A stretch of DNA of 64,000 bases from Lichenostomus cassidix (lineage: Eukaryota; Chordata; Aves; Passeriformes; Meliphagidae), in contig VLJF02000033.1 in assembly GCA_008360975.2 (NCBI GenBank), positions 2,294,001-2,358,000 of the forward strand, in the 5' to 3' direction. The notes under the pieces are model-generated. The model made no database searches. It was given only the letters and a program-made list of their open reading frames with translations, and was not told where the DNA came from. The translations under genes and the position numbers were made by a program. Positions within the stretch are counted from its first letter, which is position 1; each line of letters begins with the position of its first letter. This document shows, piece by piece, positions 22,838 through 33,404 of the stretch.

Positions 22838-22986
22838 TGTCCCGGCCCCCCGCAGTAGCAGTAGCAGTGCTGCAGGTTGTGCAGGTGAGGAGGGTCCCAG
22901 TCCAGCTTGGACAGAGCGTAGGGCAGAACAGATTTCATCCGCAGCATCGCCCGAGCCTGCGGGCCGCGCCGGAGAGCTCCTCCCCG
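22838..22986 (-). CDS. PHF1: PHF1 copy A exon: inter-PHD linker and start of PHD2
   Basis: A 149-bp exon, acceptor CCCCAG, donor ACA|GTGAGT. It starts on a full codon after [24 protein letters not shown], then [20 protein letters not shown], then CYCYCGGPG and two bases. The CYC cysteines are the first zinc ligands of PHD2. Both edges of this exon have seeded arrays: its head upstream (22987-26350) and its tail downstream (21520-22837). Identical to 43161-43309. Confidence 0.97.
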
Positions 22987-25900
22987 CTGGGGAAAATGGG
23001 GGAAAAATGGGGAAAAATGGGAAAAATGGGAAAATGGGAATTTATGGGATTTATAGAGAAAAACAGCCCGCGCCGGAGAGCTCCTCCCCGCTGAAATTGG
23101 GGAAAAAACAGGGGAAATTGGTTAAAAATGGGAAAAATGGGATTTATGGGATTTATGGGGGAAACAGGAGAGCTCCTCCCCGCTGGGGAAATGGGGGAAA
23201 AATGGGGGAAATTGGTTAAAAATGGGAAAAATGGGATTTATAGAGAAAAACAGCCCCTGCTGGAGAGCTCCTCCCCGCTGGGAAAATGGGGGAAAAATGG
23301 GGGAAATTGGTTAAAAACGGGAAAATGGGAATTTATGGGATTTATAGAGAAAAACAGCCCCTGCCGGAGAGCTCCTCCCCGCTGGGGAAAATGGGGGAAA
23401 AACAGGGGAAATTGGTTAAAAATGGGAAAAATGGGATTTATGGGGGAAACAGGAGAGCTCCTCCCCGCTGGGAAAATGGGGAAAAACAGGGGAAATTGGT
23501 GAAAAATGGGAAAAATGGGATTTATGGGATTTATGGGGGAAACCAGACCCCGCCGGAGAGCTCCTCCCCGCTGGGAAAAATGGGGAAAAACAGGGGAAAA
23601 TGGTTAAAAATGGGATTTATAGAGAAAAACAGCCCCTGCCGGAGAGCTCCTCCCCGCTGGGAAAAATGGGGGAAATTGGTTAAAAATGGGAATTTATGGG
23701 ATTTATAGAGAAAAACAGCCCCTGCCGGAGAGCTCCTCCTCGCTGAAAATGGGGGAAAAATGGTTAAAAATGGGATTTATGGGATTTATGGGATTTGTGG
23801 GGGAAGCAGCCCCTGCCGGAGAGCTCCTCCCCGCTGAAAATGGGGGAAAAACAGGGGAAATTGGTTAAAAATGGGAAAATGGGAATTTATGGGGGAAACA
23901 GTCCCTGCTGGAGAGCTCCTCCCCGCTGGGAAAAATGGGGGAAAATGGTTAAAAATGGGAAAAATGGGAAAAACATCCCCTGCTGGAGAGCTCCTCCCCG
24001 CTGAAAATGGGGGAAAAATGGGGGAAATTGGTTAAAAATGGGATTTATGGGATTTATGGGGGAAGCAGCCCCCGCCGGAGAGCTCCTCCTCGCTGGGAAA
24101 ATGGGGAAAAACGGGGGAAATTGGTTAAAAATGGGAAAATGGGAATTTATGGGATTTATAGAGAAAAACAGCCCGCGCCGGAGAGCTCCTCCCCGCTGGG
24201 GAAAATGGGGAAAAATGGGGAAAAATATGGGAATTTGGTTAAAAATGGGAAAAATGGGATTTATGGGGGAAACCAGCGCCCGCCGGAGAGCTCCTCCCCG
24301 CTGAAAATGGGGGAAAAACAGGGGAAAATGGTTAAAAATGGGAATTTATGGGATTTATGGGATTTATGGGGGAAACAGGAGAGCTCCTCCCCGCTGAAAA
24401 TGGGGGAAAAACAGGGGAAATTGGTTAAAAATTGGAAAAATGGGATTTATAGAGAAAAACAACCCCTGCCGGAGAGCTCCTCCCCGCTGAAAATGGGGGA
24501 AAAATGGGGGAAATTGGTTAAAAATGGGAATTTATGGGATTTATGGGGGAAACAGGAGAGCTCCACCCCACTGGGATTTATGAGGGAAAATATGGGAAAT
24601 TGGTTAAAAATGGGAAAAATGGGATTTCTGGGGAAAACAGGAGAGCTCTGCCCCGCTGGGAATGGGGAAAATTGGTTAAAAATGGGAAAAATTGGTGAAA
24701 AACAGGGAAAAAAGGGGAAAAAAAGGGAAAACCAGCCCCTGCCGGAGAGCTCTGCCCCGCTGGGAAAATGGGGAAAAACGGGAAAAATTGGTTAAAAATG
24801 GGGAAAACAGGAATTTATGGGGGAAACAGGAGAGCCCCGCCACGCTGGATTGGGGAAAAAATGGGAAAAATTGGTTAAAAATGGGGAAAATGGGAAAAAA
24901 TGGGAAAAACAGCCCTCAGTGGAGAGCTCCTCCTCGCTGGGAAAAAAATGGGGGAAAAACATGGGAAATTGGTTAAAAATGGGAAAAATGGGAATTTATG
25001 GGATTTATGGGGGAAGCAGCCCCCGCCGGAGAGCTCCTCCCTGCTGGGAAAATGGGGAAAAAATATGGGAATTTGGTTAAAAATGGGGAAAATGGGAAAA
25101 ACAGCCCCTGCTGGAGAGCTCCTCCCCGCTGGGGAAAATGGGGGAAAAACAGGGGAAATTGGTTAAAAATGGGAATTTATGGGACTTATGGGGGAAACAG
25201 GAGAGCTCCGCCCCACTAGAAATGGGGAAGATTGGTTAAAAGTGGGAAAAATGCGAAAAAAAAAGGGAAAAATGGGAAAACCAGCCCCTGCCGGAGAGCT
25301 CCTCCCCGCTGGGAAAATGGGGAAAAATGGGGGAAATTAGTTAAAAATGGGAAAAATGGGATTTATAGAGAAAAACAACCCCTGCCGGAGAGCTCCTCCC
25401 TGCTGAAAATGGGGAAAAAACAGGGGAAATTGGGAATTTATGGGATTTATGGGGGAAACAGCCCCTGCCGGAGAGCTCCTCCTCGCTGGGAAAAATGGGG
25501 AAAAATGGTTAAAAATGGGAAAAATGGGATTTATGGGATTTATAGAGAAAAACAGCCCCTGCCAGAGAGCTCCTCCCCGCTGAAAATGGGGAAAAATGGG
25601 GGAAATTGGTTAAAAATGGGAATTTATGGGAATTTATGGGATTTATGGGGAAAGCAGCCCCTGCCGGAGAGCTCCTCCCCGCTGGGAAAATGGGGGAAAA
25701 TGAGAAAAATTGGTGAAAAACAGGGAAAAAAGGGGAAAAAAAGGGAAAAACAGCCCCTGCCAGAGAGCCCCGCCTGGCTGGGAATGGGGAAAATTGGTTA
25801 AATCAGGAATTTATGGGATTTATGGGGGAAACAGCCCCCACTGGAGAGCCCCGCCACACTGAAAATGGGGGAAAAATGGGGAAAAATGGGGAAAACAGCC

Positions 25901-26350
25901 CCTGCCGGAGAGCCCCGCCTCACTGGATTGAGGAAAAAATATCGGAAATTGGTTAAAAATGGGAAAAATGGGATTTATGGGAATTTATGGGATTTATGGG
26001 GAAAACAGGAGAGCTCTGCCCTGCTGGATTGGGGAAAAAATGGGAAAAATTGGTTAAAAATGGGGGAAAAACGGGGAAAAATGGGAATCCCCTGGCAGAG
26101 AGCCTCGCCCCGCTGGAAATGGGGGAAAAATACGGGAAATTGGTTAAAAATGGGAAAAATTGGTTAAAAACGGGAAAAACATCCCTTGGCAGAGAGCTCC
26201 GCCCCACTGGAATGGGGAAAAAATGGGAAAAATTGGTTAAAAACAGGGAAAATGGGAATTTATGGGATTGATGGGAATTATAGGGAAAACAGGAGAGCTC
26301 CGCCCCTCTGGATTGGGGAAAAAACTGGAAAAATTGGTTAAAAATGGGAA
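22987..26350 (-). repeat. Exon-head array: about 36 copies of the RGGAL acceptor and head
   Basis: Units of about 75-110 bp carry plus-strand GGAGAGCTCCTCCCCGCTG, i.e. the acceptor plus the first ~20 bases of the exon at 22986. Filler is GGGAAATTGGTTAAAAATGG / GGGATTTATGGG. More distant units degrade the head to GAGAGCTCCGCCCC and GAGAGCCCCGCC. Confidence 0.92.
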
Positions 26351-26359
26351 AAATGGGAA

Positions 26360-27528
26360 TTTATGGGGAAAACCAGCGGGAAAACCAGCAGGAGGAAGAG
26401 GAGGGATCAGCAGGAAAAGCTGCAGAGATTGATGGGAATTCATGGGGAAAAACTGGGGGAAAAACTGGGAAAAACAGTGGGAAAAACAGCTGAAATCAGC
26501 AGGGAAAACCGCAGGAAAAACAGCAGGAAAAAGTTGGGATTGGCGGGAAAAACAGTGGGAAAAATGGGAGGAAAATACTGGAAAAAATTCCCAGGAAAAT
26601 GGGAATTTCTGGGGGAAAACAGTGGGAAAAACAGCAGGAAAAAGCTGGGATTGGCGGGAAAAACAGTGGGAAAAACGGCAGGAAAATACTGGGAAAAATT
26701 CCCGGGGAAATGGGAATTTGTGGGGGAAAACAACGGGAAAAATGCCACAGGAAAAACAGGGAAAAACAGGGAAAATGGTGGGAAAACAGCAGGAAAAACG
26801 GCAGGAAAAATCTGGGGATTAATGGGAAAAATGGTGGGAAAAACAGTGGGGAAAACATGGAAAAATATCAGGAAAACAGCAGGAAAAGGCCAGGGATTGA
26901 TGGGAATTTATGGGGAAACAGCAGGAAAAACGCTGGGAATGGAGGAACCCCAAAAATGGAATTTTGATCCCAAAAAAATGGGGGTTGGAGCCCAAAATTT
27001 GGAGTTTGGACCCCAAAAATTGGGAATTTTGCGGGGGGAGAAAAAAGGGATTTCAAAACCAAAATTGGGGGTTTGGATCCCGAAAAATTGGGAATTTTGG
27101 GGCCAAAACGTGGAGTGTGGACCCCAAAAAATTGGGAATTTTTGGCACAAAATGTGAAGTTTGGACCCCAAAAAATTGGGAATTTTCGGCACAAAATTTA
27201 GAGTTCGGACCCCAAAAATTGTGAATTTTGGGCTAAAAAGATGAGATTTCCACCCCAAAATGGGAGCGTTTGGACCCCAAAAACTGGGATCGAACCCCAA
27301 AAATTGGGAATTTTCACCCCAAAATGGGAATTTTTGCCCCAAAATGGGAATTTTGGCCCCAAAATGGGAATTTCAGCCCCAAAAAACCTCCATTTCTCTT
27401 CCCAAACCCCAACTTTGGGGCCAAAACCTTGCATTTAGCAGCTCCAACTCCCCGGCGGGAGATTTCCCAGCTGGAATTTTGGGAATTTTCCGGGAATTTT
27501 TGGGAATTTTGGGCATTTCTGGTCTCAC
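26360..27528. repeat. Intron: CAGCAGGAAAAA and TTGGACCCCAAAAATTGGGAA units
   Basis: Two degenerate families, GGAAAAACAGCAGGAAAAA (26380-26935) and about 50-bp units with GACCCCAAAAATTGGGAATT (26940-27400), then unique sequence to the donor at 27528. The copy B counterpart is 37229-38460 and is collinear with several percent substitutions. No exon-derived units. Confidence 0.85.
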
Positions 27529-27617
27529 CTTGGTGGCCACGGCGAAGACGCAGCGGCGGCAGCTCCATGGCGCGGCTCCGCCCGGCGGGGGAGGGACGTG
27601 GCAGCGCTGGTGGTACG
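27529..27617 (-). CDS. PHF1: PHF1 copy A exon: end of PHD1 (YHQRCHVP)
   Basis: An 89-bp exon, acceptor TTCCCAG, donor AAG|GTGAGA. Two leading bases complete an alanine (H-A-Y). It then reads YHQRCHVPPPPGGAAPWSCR and RCVFAVATK. It carries the last four PHD1 zinc ligands (H and C in YHQRC, CRRC). Identical to 37140-37228. This is the most 5' intact exon of copy A. Confidence 0.97.
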
Positions 27618-29300
27618 CTGGGAAAACGGGAATTCCGGAATTTTCCGGGATTTTCCAGGAATTTGGGAAACCCAGCACTCCTTCCCAGCCTTTTCCCGAG
27701 TTTTTTGGGGGATTTTTGGTGGAAATTTGCTTTTTTCCTCTGTTTTCCGCCCCGATTTTCCAGCCTTTTCCCGTTTTTTACTCCCCAAATTTCCCTCATT
27801 TTCCCATCCCGTTCCCCTTTTCCCATCCAAATCCATTTTTTCCCCATTTTCCCATCGAAATCCCTTTTTTTTCCCCCATTTCCCATCTGAATCCCATTTT
27901 TTCCCCATTTTTCCCCATTTTTTCCCCATTTTCCCCATTTTTGAGGGGATTTTCCCACCCCGCCTCCATTTTTCCCCTCTTCCCCAATTTTTCCCAATTT
28001 TCCACCCATTTTTCCCACTTTTCCCCCTAAATCCCCATTTTTCCCACCTCCCCCACCCTTATTCCCATTTTTTCCCATTTTCCCTTTTTTTTTGGGGAAT
28101 TTCCCACTTTCCCCCCACTTTTCCCACCCCCGTTCCCATTTCCCCCAATTTCATTGGGAATTTTGGGAATTCTAATGGAAATTTTCATGGGAATTCTGCA
28201 AATTTCACACCTTTCCCTCTCCCTTTCCCATTTCCCCCAATTTCCCTGGGAATTTTGGGAATTTTCACGGCAATTTTCACAGGAATTCCTCACTTCTCCC
28301 ACATTTTCCTCCCTGGTTTTCCCACTTCCCACCATTTTTCCAGGAATCCCGCCCTTCCCCCCATTCCCTTCCCGTTTTTCCCGTTTTCCCACCGTTTCCT
28401 GGGAATTCCTCATTTTTCCCTCGTTTTCCACATTTTCCCCCATTTTCCCAGTAATTCCCAACATTTTTCCCATTTTTTCCCATTTTCCCAACGTTTTTCT
28501 GCCATTTTTCCTGTTTTCCCGCTGTTTTTCCCGGTAATTCCCACCATTTTTCCCATTTTCCTGTGGTTTTTCCCAGTAATTCCCGGCATTTTCCCCAGTT
28601 TTCCCATTTTCCCACCATTTTTCCTGTTTTTTTCCCATTTTTCCTGTTTTTTTCCCCGTTTTCCCACCGTTTTCCCCGGTAATTCCCAACGTTTTTCCCG
28701 TTTTTCCCGTTTTCCCACCGTTTTTCCTGGATTTTTTCCCGTTTTTCCCATTTTTTCCCCATTTTCCCGCCATTTTTCCCTTTTTTTTCCATTTTCCCAC
28801 CTTTTTTCCTGTTTTCCCACCCATTTTTCCCATTTTTTTCCTGTTTTTCCTGGTAATTCCCACTGTTTTTCCTGTTTTTCCCTTTTTTCGCATTTTTCCC
28901 CCGTTTTTTCCCATTTTTCCCGTTTTTCCCGTTTGTCCCCCGTTTTTCCCTTTTTTCCCAATTTTTTCCCTATTTTTTTCCCCATTTTTCCCATTTTTCC
29001 CCATTTTTTCCCATTTTTTTCCTGTTTTTCCTGGGAATTCCCACTGTTTTTCCTGGTTTTTCCCTTTTTTCACATTTTTCCCCCGTTTTTTCCCATTTTT
29101 CCCTTTTTTCCCATTTTTTCCCCATTTTTTCCCCATTTTTTTCCCCATTTTTCCCATTTTCCCCCATTTTTCCCCATTTTTTTCCTGTTTTTCCCCGTTT
29201 TTTTCCCATTTTTTCCCTGTTTCCCTGCCGTTTTCCCTGGTTTTTTCCCCGTTTCTCCCCTGTTTTTCCCCGTTTCCCCCCGCTGTTCCCCCCCCGCTGT
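27618..29300. repeat. Pyrimidine-rich TTTTTCCCATTTTCCC array
   Basis: Nearly pure C/T on the plus strand (CCCATTTTTCCC, TTTTTCCCGTTTTCCC). In gene sense it is a homopurine intron of AAAAATGGGAAAAACGG units, collinear with 35340-37130 of copy B. Confidence 0.9.
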
Positions 29301-29320
29301 TTTCCCTCCCCATTTCTCAC

Positions 29321-29363
29321 CATGTCGGCACTTTCCTCAGCGCACCAGCACATCCTCAGGGTT
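29321..29363 (-). pseudogene. Decoy copy of the first PHD1 exon tail, with in-frame stop
   Basis: Gene-sense copy of the last ~41 bases of the exon ending VRCGKCRH plus donor G|GTGAGA. Here the cysteine codon is TGA (reads EDVLVR-stop-GKCRH), so use of this copy would truncate the protein. Confidence 0.85.
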
Positions 29364-29439
29364 TTTTCCCCATTTTTCCCTGCCGTTTTTCCCCGTTTTC
29401 CCCTGGTTTATCCCCGTTTTTCCCCCCGTTGTCTCTCAC

Positions 29440-29480
29440 CATGTCGGCACTTTCCGCAGTGCACCAGCACATCCTCGGGG
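29440..29480 (-). pseudogene. Decoy copy of the first PHD1 exon tail
   Basis: Second tail copy with intact donor, reading EDVLVHCGKCRH (R to H). It corresponds by position and neighbouring bases to the copy B decoy at 35161-35201. By that alignment the genuine exon of copy A should end about 35 bases inside the adjacent N gap. Confidence 0.82.
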
Positions 29481-29524
29481 TTTTTTCCCCATTTTTTCCC
29501 CGTTTTTCCCCGTTTCTCCCCATT

Positions 29525-30024
29525 NNNNNNNNNNNNNNNNNNNNNNNNNNNNNNNNNNNNNNNNNNNNNNNNNNNNNNNNNNNNNNNNNNNNNNNNNNNN
29601 NNNNNNNNNNNNNNNNNNNNNNNNNNNNNNNNNNNNNNNNNNNNNNNNNNNNNNNNNNNNNNNNNNNNNNNNNNNNNNNNNNNNNNNNNNNNNNNNNNNN
29701 NNNNNNNNNNNNNNNNNNNNNNNNNNNNNNNNNNNNNNNNNNNNNNNNNNNNNNNNNNNNNNNNNNNNNNNNNNNNNNNNNNNNNNNNNNNNNNNNNNNN
29801 NNNNNNNNNNNNNNNNNNNNNNNNNNNNNNNNNNNNNNNNNNNNNNNNNNNNNNNNNNNNNNNNNNNNNNNNNNNNNNNNNNNNNNNNNNNNNNNNNNNN
29901 NNNNNNNNNNNNNNNNNNNNNNNNNNNNNNNNNNNNNNNNNNNNNNNNNNNNNNNNNNNNNNNNNNNNNNNNNNNNNNNNNNNNNNNNNNNNNNNNNNNN
30001 NNNNNNNNNNNNNNNNNNNNNNNN
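29525..30024. other. Assembly gap, exactly 500 N
   Basis: A round-number placeholder at the centre of the inverted arrangement. It must hide at least the first PHD1 exon and the Tudor exon of copy A and probably the 5' ends of both copies, so its real length is likely well above 500. Confidence 0.95.
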
Positions 30025-31700
30025 CTAAAGCCACCCCAAAATGGCCCCAAAACCACCCCAAAATGGCCCTAAAACAGCCCCAAAATGGCCCCAAAACCAG
30101 CCCGAAAACAGTCCAAAAACAGCCCCAAAACCAGCCCTAAAACCACCCCAAATCCACCCTGAAAATGGTCCTAAAACGACCCCAAAACAGCCCTAAAACC
30201 ATCTCGAAAATGGCACAGAAACAACACTAAAATGGCACTAAAATGGCCCCAAAATTGCCCTAAAAGCACCCAAAACCGGCACTAAAATGGCCCTAAAAGC
30301 AGCCCAAAAGCACCCCGAAACTGCTGAGAAACCACCCTGAGAACGGGCCTACAGCAGCCCCAAAAATGGCCCTAAATTGGCCCCCAAATGCCCCCAAAAC
30401 TGCCCTAAAACCACCCCGAAAATGGCCCCAAAACGGCCCCAAAACGGCTCAAAAACTACCCCAAAACAGCCCTGAAAATGGTCCTAAAACCACCCCAAAA
30501 TGGTACTAAAACCAGCCCAAAACGGCCCTAAAACTGCCCCAAAACCAGCCCAAATCCACCCTGAAAACTGTCCTAAAACCACCCCAAAAATGGCCTGAAA
30601 ATGGTCCCAAAACTGCCCTAAACCATCCCAAAAATGGCCCGAAAATGGTCCCAAAACTGCCCGAAAACCACCCCAAAATGGCCCTAAAATGGCATCAAAA
30701 CCAACCCAAAACCACCCACAAAATGGCCCTAAAATGGTCCCAAAACTGTCCTAAACCACCCCAAAAATGGCCCAAAACAGCCCTAAAACCAACCTGAAAA
30801 TGGCCCTAAAGCAGCCCCAAAACTGCCCAAATCCACCCCAAAACCAGTCCAAAAAAAGCCCTAAAGTGGCTGAGAATGGCCCTAAAACTGCCCTAAAACC
30901 ACCCCCAGAATGGCCCTAAAAGGATCCCAAAATGGCCCTAAAAACCAGCCAAAAAATGGCCCCAAAACTGCCCAAAAATAGCCCCAAAACTGCCCTAAAA
31001 CCACCCCCAGAATGGCCCTAAAATGGTCCCAAAATGGCCCTAAAAACACCCCGGAAATGGCACTAAAATGGTCCTAAAATGGTCCCAAAACCACCCCAAA
31101 ACTGCCCTAAAACTGCCCTAAAATCACCCCCAAAATGGCCCCAAAACAGCCCAAAAATGGTCTAAAAATTAGCCCAAAAATTAGCCCAAAATAGCAAAAA
31201 AATCAGACTAAAAATAGCTCAACCCCACCCCCAAAGCAGCCCCAAAATAGCCCAAAACCCACCCAAAATAACCCAAAATAGCCCAAAAATCAGACCAAAA
31301 CCAGCCCAAAACAGCCCCAAAATAATCCCAAAACAGCCCCAAAATAACCCCAAAAATAGCCCAAAAATCAGTACAAACCACCCCCAAACCTGCCCCAAAA
31401 TAGCCCCAAAATAACCCAAAATAACCCAAAATAGCCCAAAAATCAGCCCAAAATAACCCCAAAAATAACCCCAAAACAGCCCAAAATAACCCAAAAGTAG
31501 CCCAAAACTGAGACCAAAAACAGCCAAAAAATCAGACCTGAAATAGCTCAAACCAGCCCTGAATGAGCCAAAAAAACCCCTAAAAAACATCCCCAAAATG
31601 GCCCTAAAATGGCCCAAAATCCTCCAAAATGAGCCCAAAAAATCCCTAAAAAAATCCCTAAAAACCATCCCCAAAACGGCCCTAAAACCGCCCAAAAAAA
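30025..31700. repeat. CCCCAAAATGGCCCTAAAAC array
   Basis: Units of 9-20 bp (AAAATGGCCCTAAAA, AACCACCCCAAAA), later AAAATAGCCCAAAA. No coding segment recognised on either strand. Confidence 0.9.
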
Positions 31701-33318
31701 TCCCAAAATACCCCAAAATTCCCCCAAATCCCCCTGAATCCTCCCCCAAATCTATCCTAAATCACCCCAAGTCCCCCAAAATCCCCCAAAATCCCCTCAA
31801 AATCCCCTCAAAATCCCCCCAAATCCCCGAAAATTCCTAGAAATTCCCTCAAAATCCCCAAAGATTCTCCCCAAATCCCTTCAAATCCCTGAAAATTCCT
31901 CCAAAATACTCCAAAATCCCCAAAAATTCATGAAAATTCCCTCCAAAATCCCAGAAAATTCCCCCAAAAATTCCCAAAATTCCCTCAAAATCCCCCAAAT
32001 CCACCCCAACCCTTCCCAGACCCCCAGTTCCCCCAAATTCCCCCAAATTCCCCAAAATTCCCTCAAAATAAAAAAAAAAATCTGGAAATTCCCCCAAAAT
32101 CCACAAAAGCTCCCCAAAATTCAGAAAAATTCTCTCCAAATCCCCAAAAATCCCGGAAAATTCCCCAAAATTCCCCCAAATTCCTCAAAAATCCCAGAAA
32201 ATTTAAAAAAATTCCCGAAAATTCCCCCAAAATCCCAAATCCACCCCAAATTCCCAAAATTTGTGGAAATTCCCCCAAAATCCCGAAAATTCCCCCAAAT
32301 CCACAAAAGCTCCCCAAAAATCCCCAAAAATTGTCCCCAAATCCCCAAAAATTCCTCCAAAATCCCCAAAAATTCCTCCAAAATCCCCAAAAATTCTCCC
32401 CAAATCCCTGAAAATTCATGAAAATTCCTCCAAAATTCCCAAAAAATTCCCAAAAAATTCCCAAAAAATTCCCAAAATTCCCTCAAAAATCCCAGAAAAT
32501 TCCCAGAAATTCCCTAAAAGTTGCAAAAAATCCCTGAAAATTCCCTCAAAATCCCAAAAATTCCCCAAAAATCTCCAAAAACTCCAAAATTCCCCCAAAT
32601 TCCCCCCAAATTCCCCAAAATTCCCCCAAATTCCCCCAAAATCCCCAAAACCCCCAAAATTCCCCAAATTTCAAAACCCAAAATTCCCCAAAATCCCCAA
32701 AATTCCTCAAACCTCAGAAACCCCAAAATTCCCCCAAATTCTCCCAAAACACCCAAAATCCCCAAATTCAAAACCCCAAAAATTCCCCCAAATTCCCCCA
32801 AAATCCCCAAATCCCCCAAAATTCCCCAAATTCCCAAACCCCAAAATTCCCCAAAATCCCCAAAATTCCCCAAATTTCCAAACCCCAAAATTCCCCAAAA
32901 TCCCCAAAACCCCAAATTCTCCCCAAAATCCCAAATCTCCCCAAAATTCAAAACCCCAAAATTCCCCCAAATTCCCCCAAAATCTCCCAAATTCCCCAAA
33001 AATCCCCAAAAATTCTCTCCAAAATCCCCAAAATTCTCCTCCAAATCCCCAAATATCCTGAAAATCCCCCAAAATTCCCCCAAATTCCCTCAAAATTCCC
33101 CAAAATTATTAAAAAATTGCCAAAATTCCCAAAAATCTCCCAAATCCCCCAAATTCCCCTAAATTCCCAAATTCTCCCCAAATCCCCCAAATTCCCCAAA
33201 AATTCCCTAAATTTCCCCAAAATTCCCAAAATCCCCCAAATTCCCTCAAAATCTCCCAAATCCACCCCAAATCCCCCAAAATCCCCAAAATTCCCCCAAA
33301 TTCCCCAAATCCCCGCAG
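31700..33318. repeat. CCCCAAATTCCCCAAAAT array before the Tudor exon
   Basis: C/A/T-rich units such as AAATTCCCCCAAAATCCCC run up to the acceptor CCCCGCAG at 33318. I looked for the preceding Tudor exon (ARWTDG..YLGTIKK type) and saw none. Confidence 0.9.
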
Positions 33319-33400
33319 GTGGATGTGGCTCGCCGCGGCTGTTTGATCCAATTCGAGGACAACTCTCAGTTCTTCGTCCTCTGGAAGGACATCAGCCCGG
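33319..33400 (+). CDS. PHF1: PHF1 copy B exon: second half of Tudor domain
   Basis: An 82-bp exon, acceptor CCCCGCAG, donor CGG|GTGAGC. It encodes VDVARRGCLIQFEDNSQFFV and LWKDISP plus one base. The QFED and SQFFVLW strands belong to the Polycomb-like Tudor barrel, whose aromatic cage reads H3K36me3; the two phenylalanine positions of the cage are retained, while the upstream W/Y cage residues would lie in the missing exon. This is the most 5' exon found in the window, and it has no visible copy A counterpart. Confidence 0.95.
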
Positions 33401-33404
33401 GTGA

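Larger units (their letters stand above)
707..29524 (-). other. PHF1: PHF1 copy A, gene span (5' end missing in gap)
   Basis: Eleven exons on the minus strand, in transcription order at 27617-27529, 22986-22838, 18893-18798, 17967-17899, 15077-14954, 12666-12599, 8264-8139, 6272-6227, 4258-4200, 2521-2468 and 1034-707, all with AG/GT borders and matching phases. They encode the order expected of a Polycomb-like protein: second half of PHD1, PHD2, winged-helix region, linker, C-terminal chromo-like domain. PHF1 is preferred over the paralogues MTF2 and PHF19 because of the SPPIRMFASFHPSAS-type linker motif, the VCCKKKYFD segment and the KKRKGLFGLH segment. Family role: nuclear PRC2 accessory subunit that reads H3K36me3 through Tudor and promotes H3K27 methylation. 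The Tudor exon and the first PHD1 exon of this copy are not present and should lie at or beyond the N gap. Confidence 0.93.

Noticed and set aside
707..29524. Assignment to MTF2 or PHF19 instead of PHF1
   Set aside because: The linker motif IRMFASFHPSAS, the VCCKKKYFD segment and the KKRKGLFGLH segment fit PHF1 better than the paralogues as I know them. A protein search would settle it.
30025..33318. First coding exon and promoter of copy B
   Set aside because: I searched both strands for a Tudor N-terminal segment or CpG island and saw only C/A-rich array.
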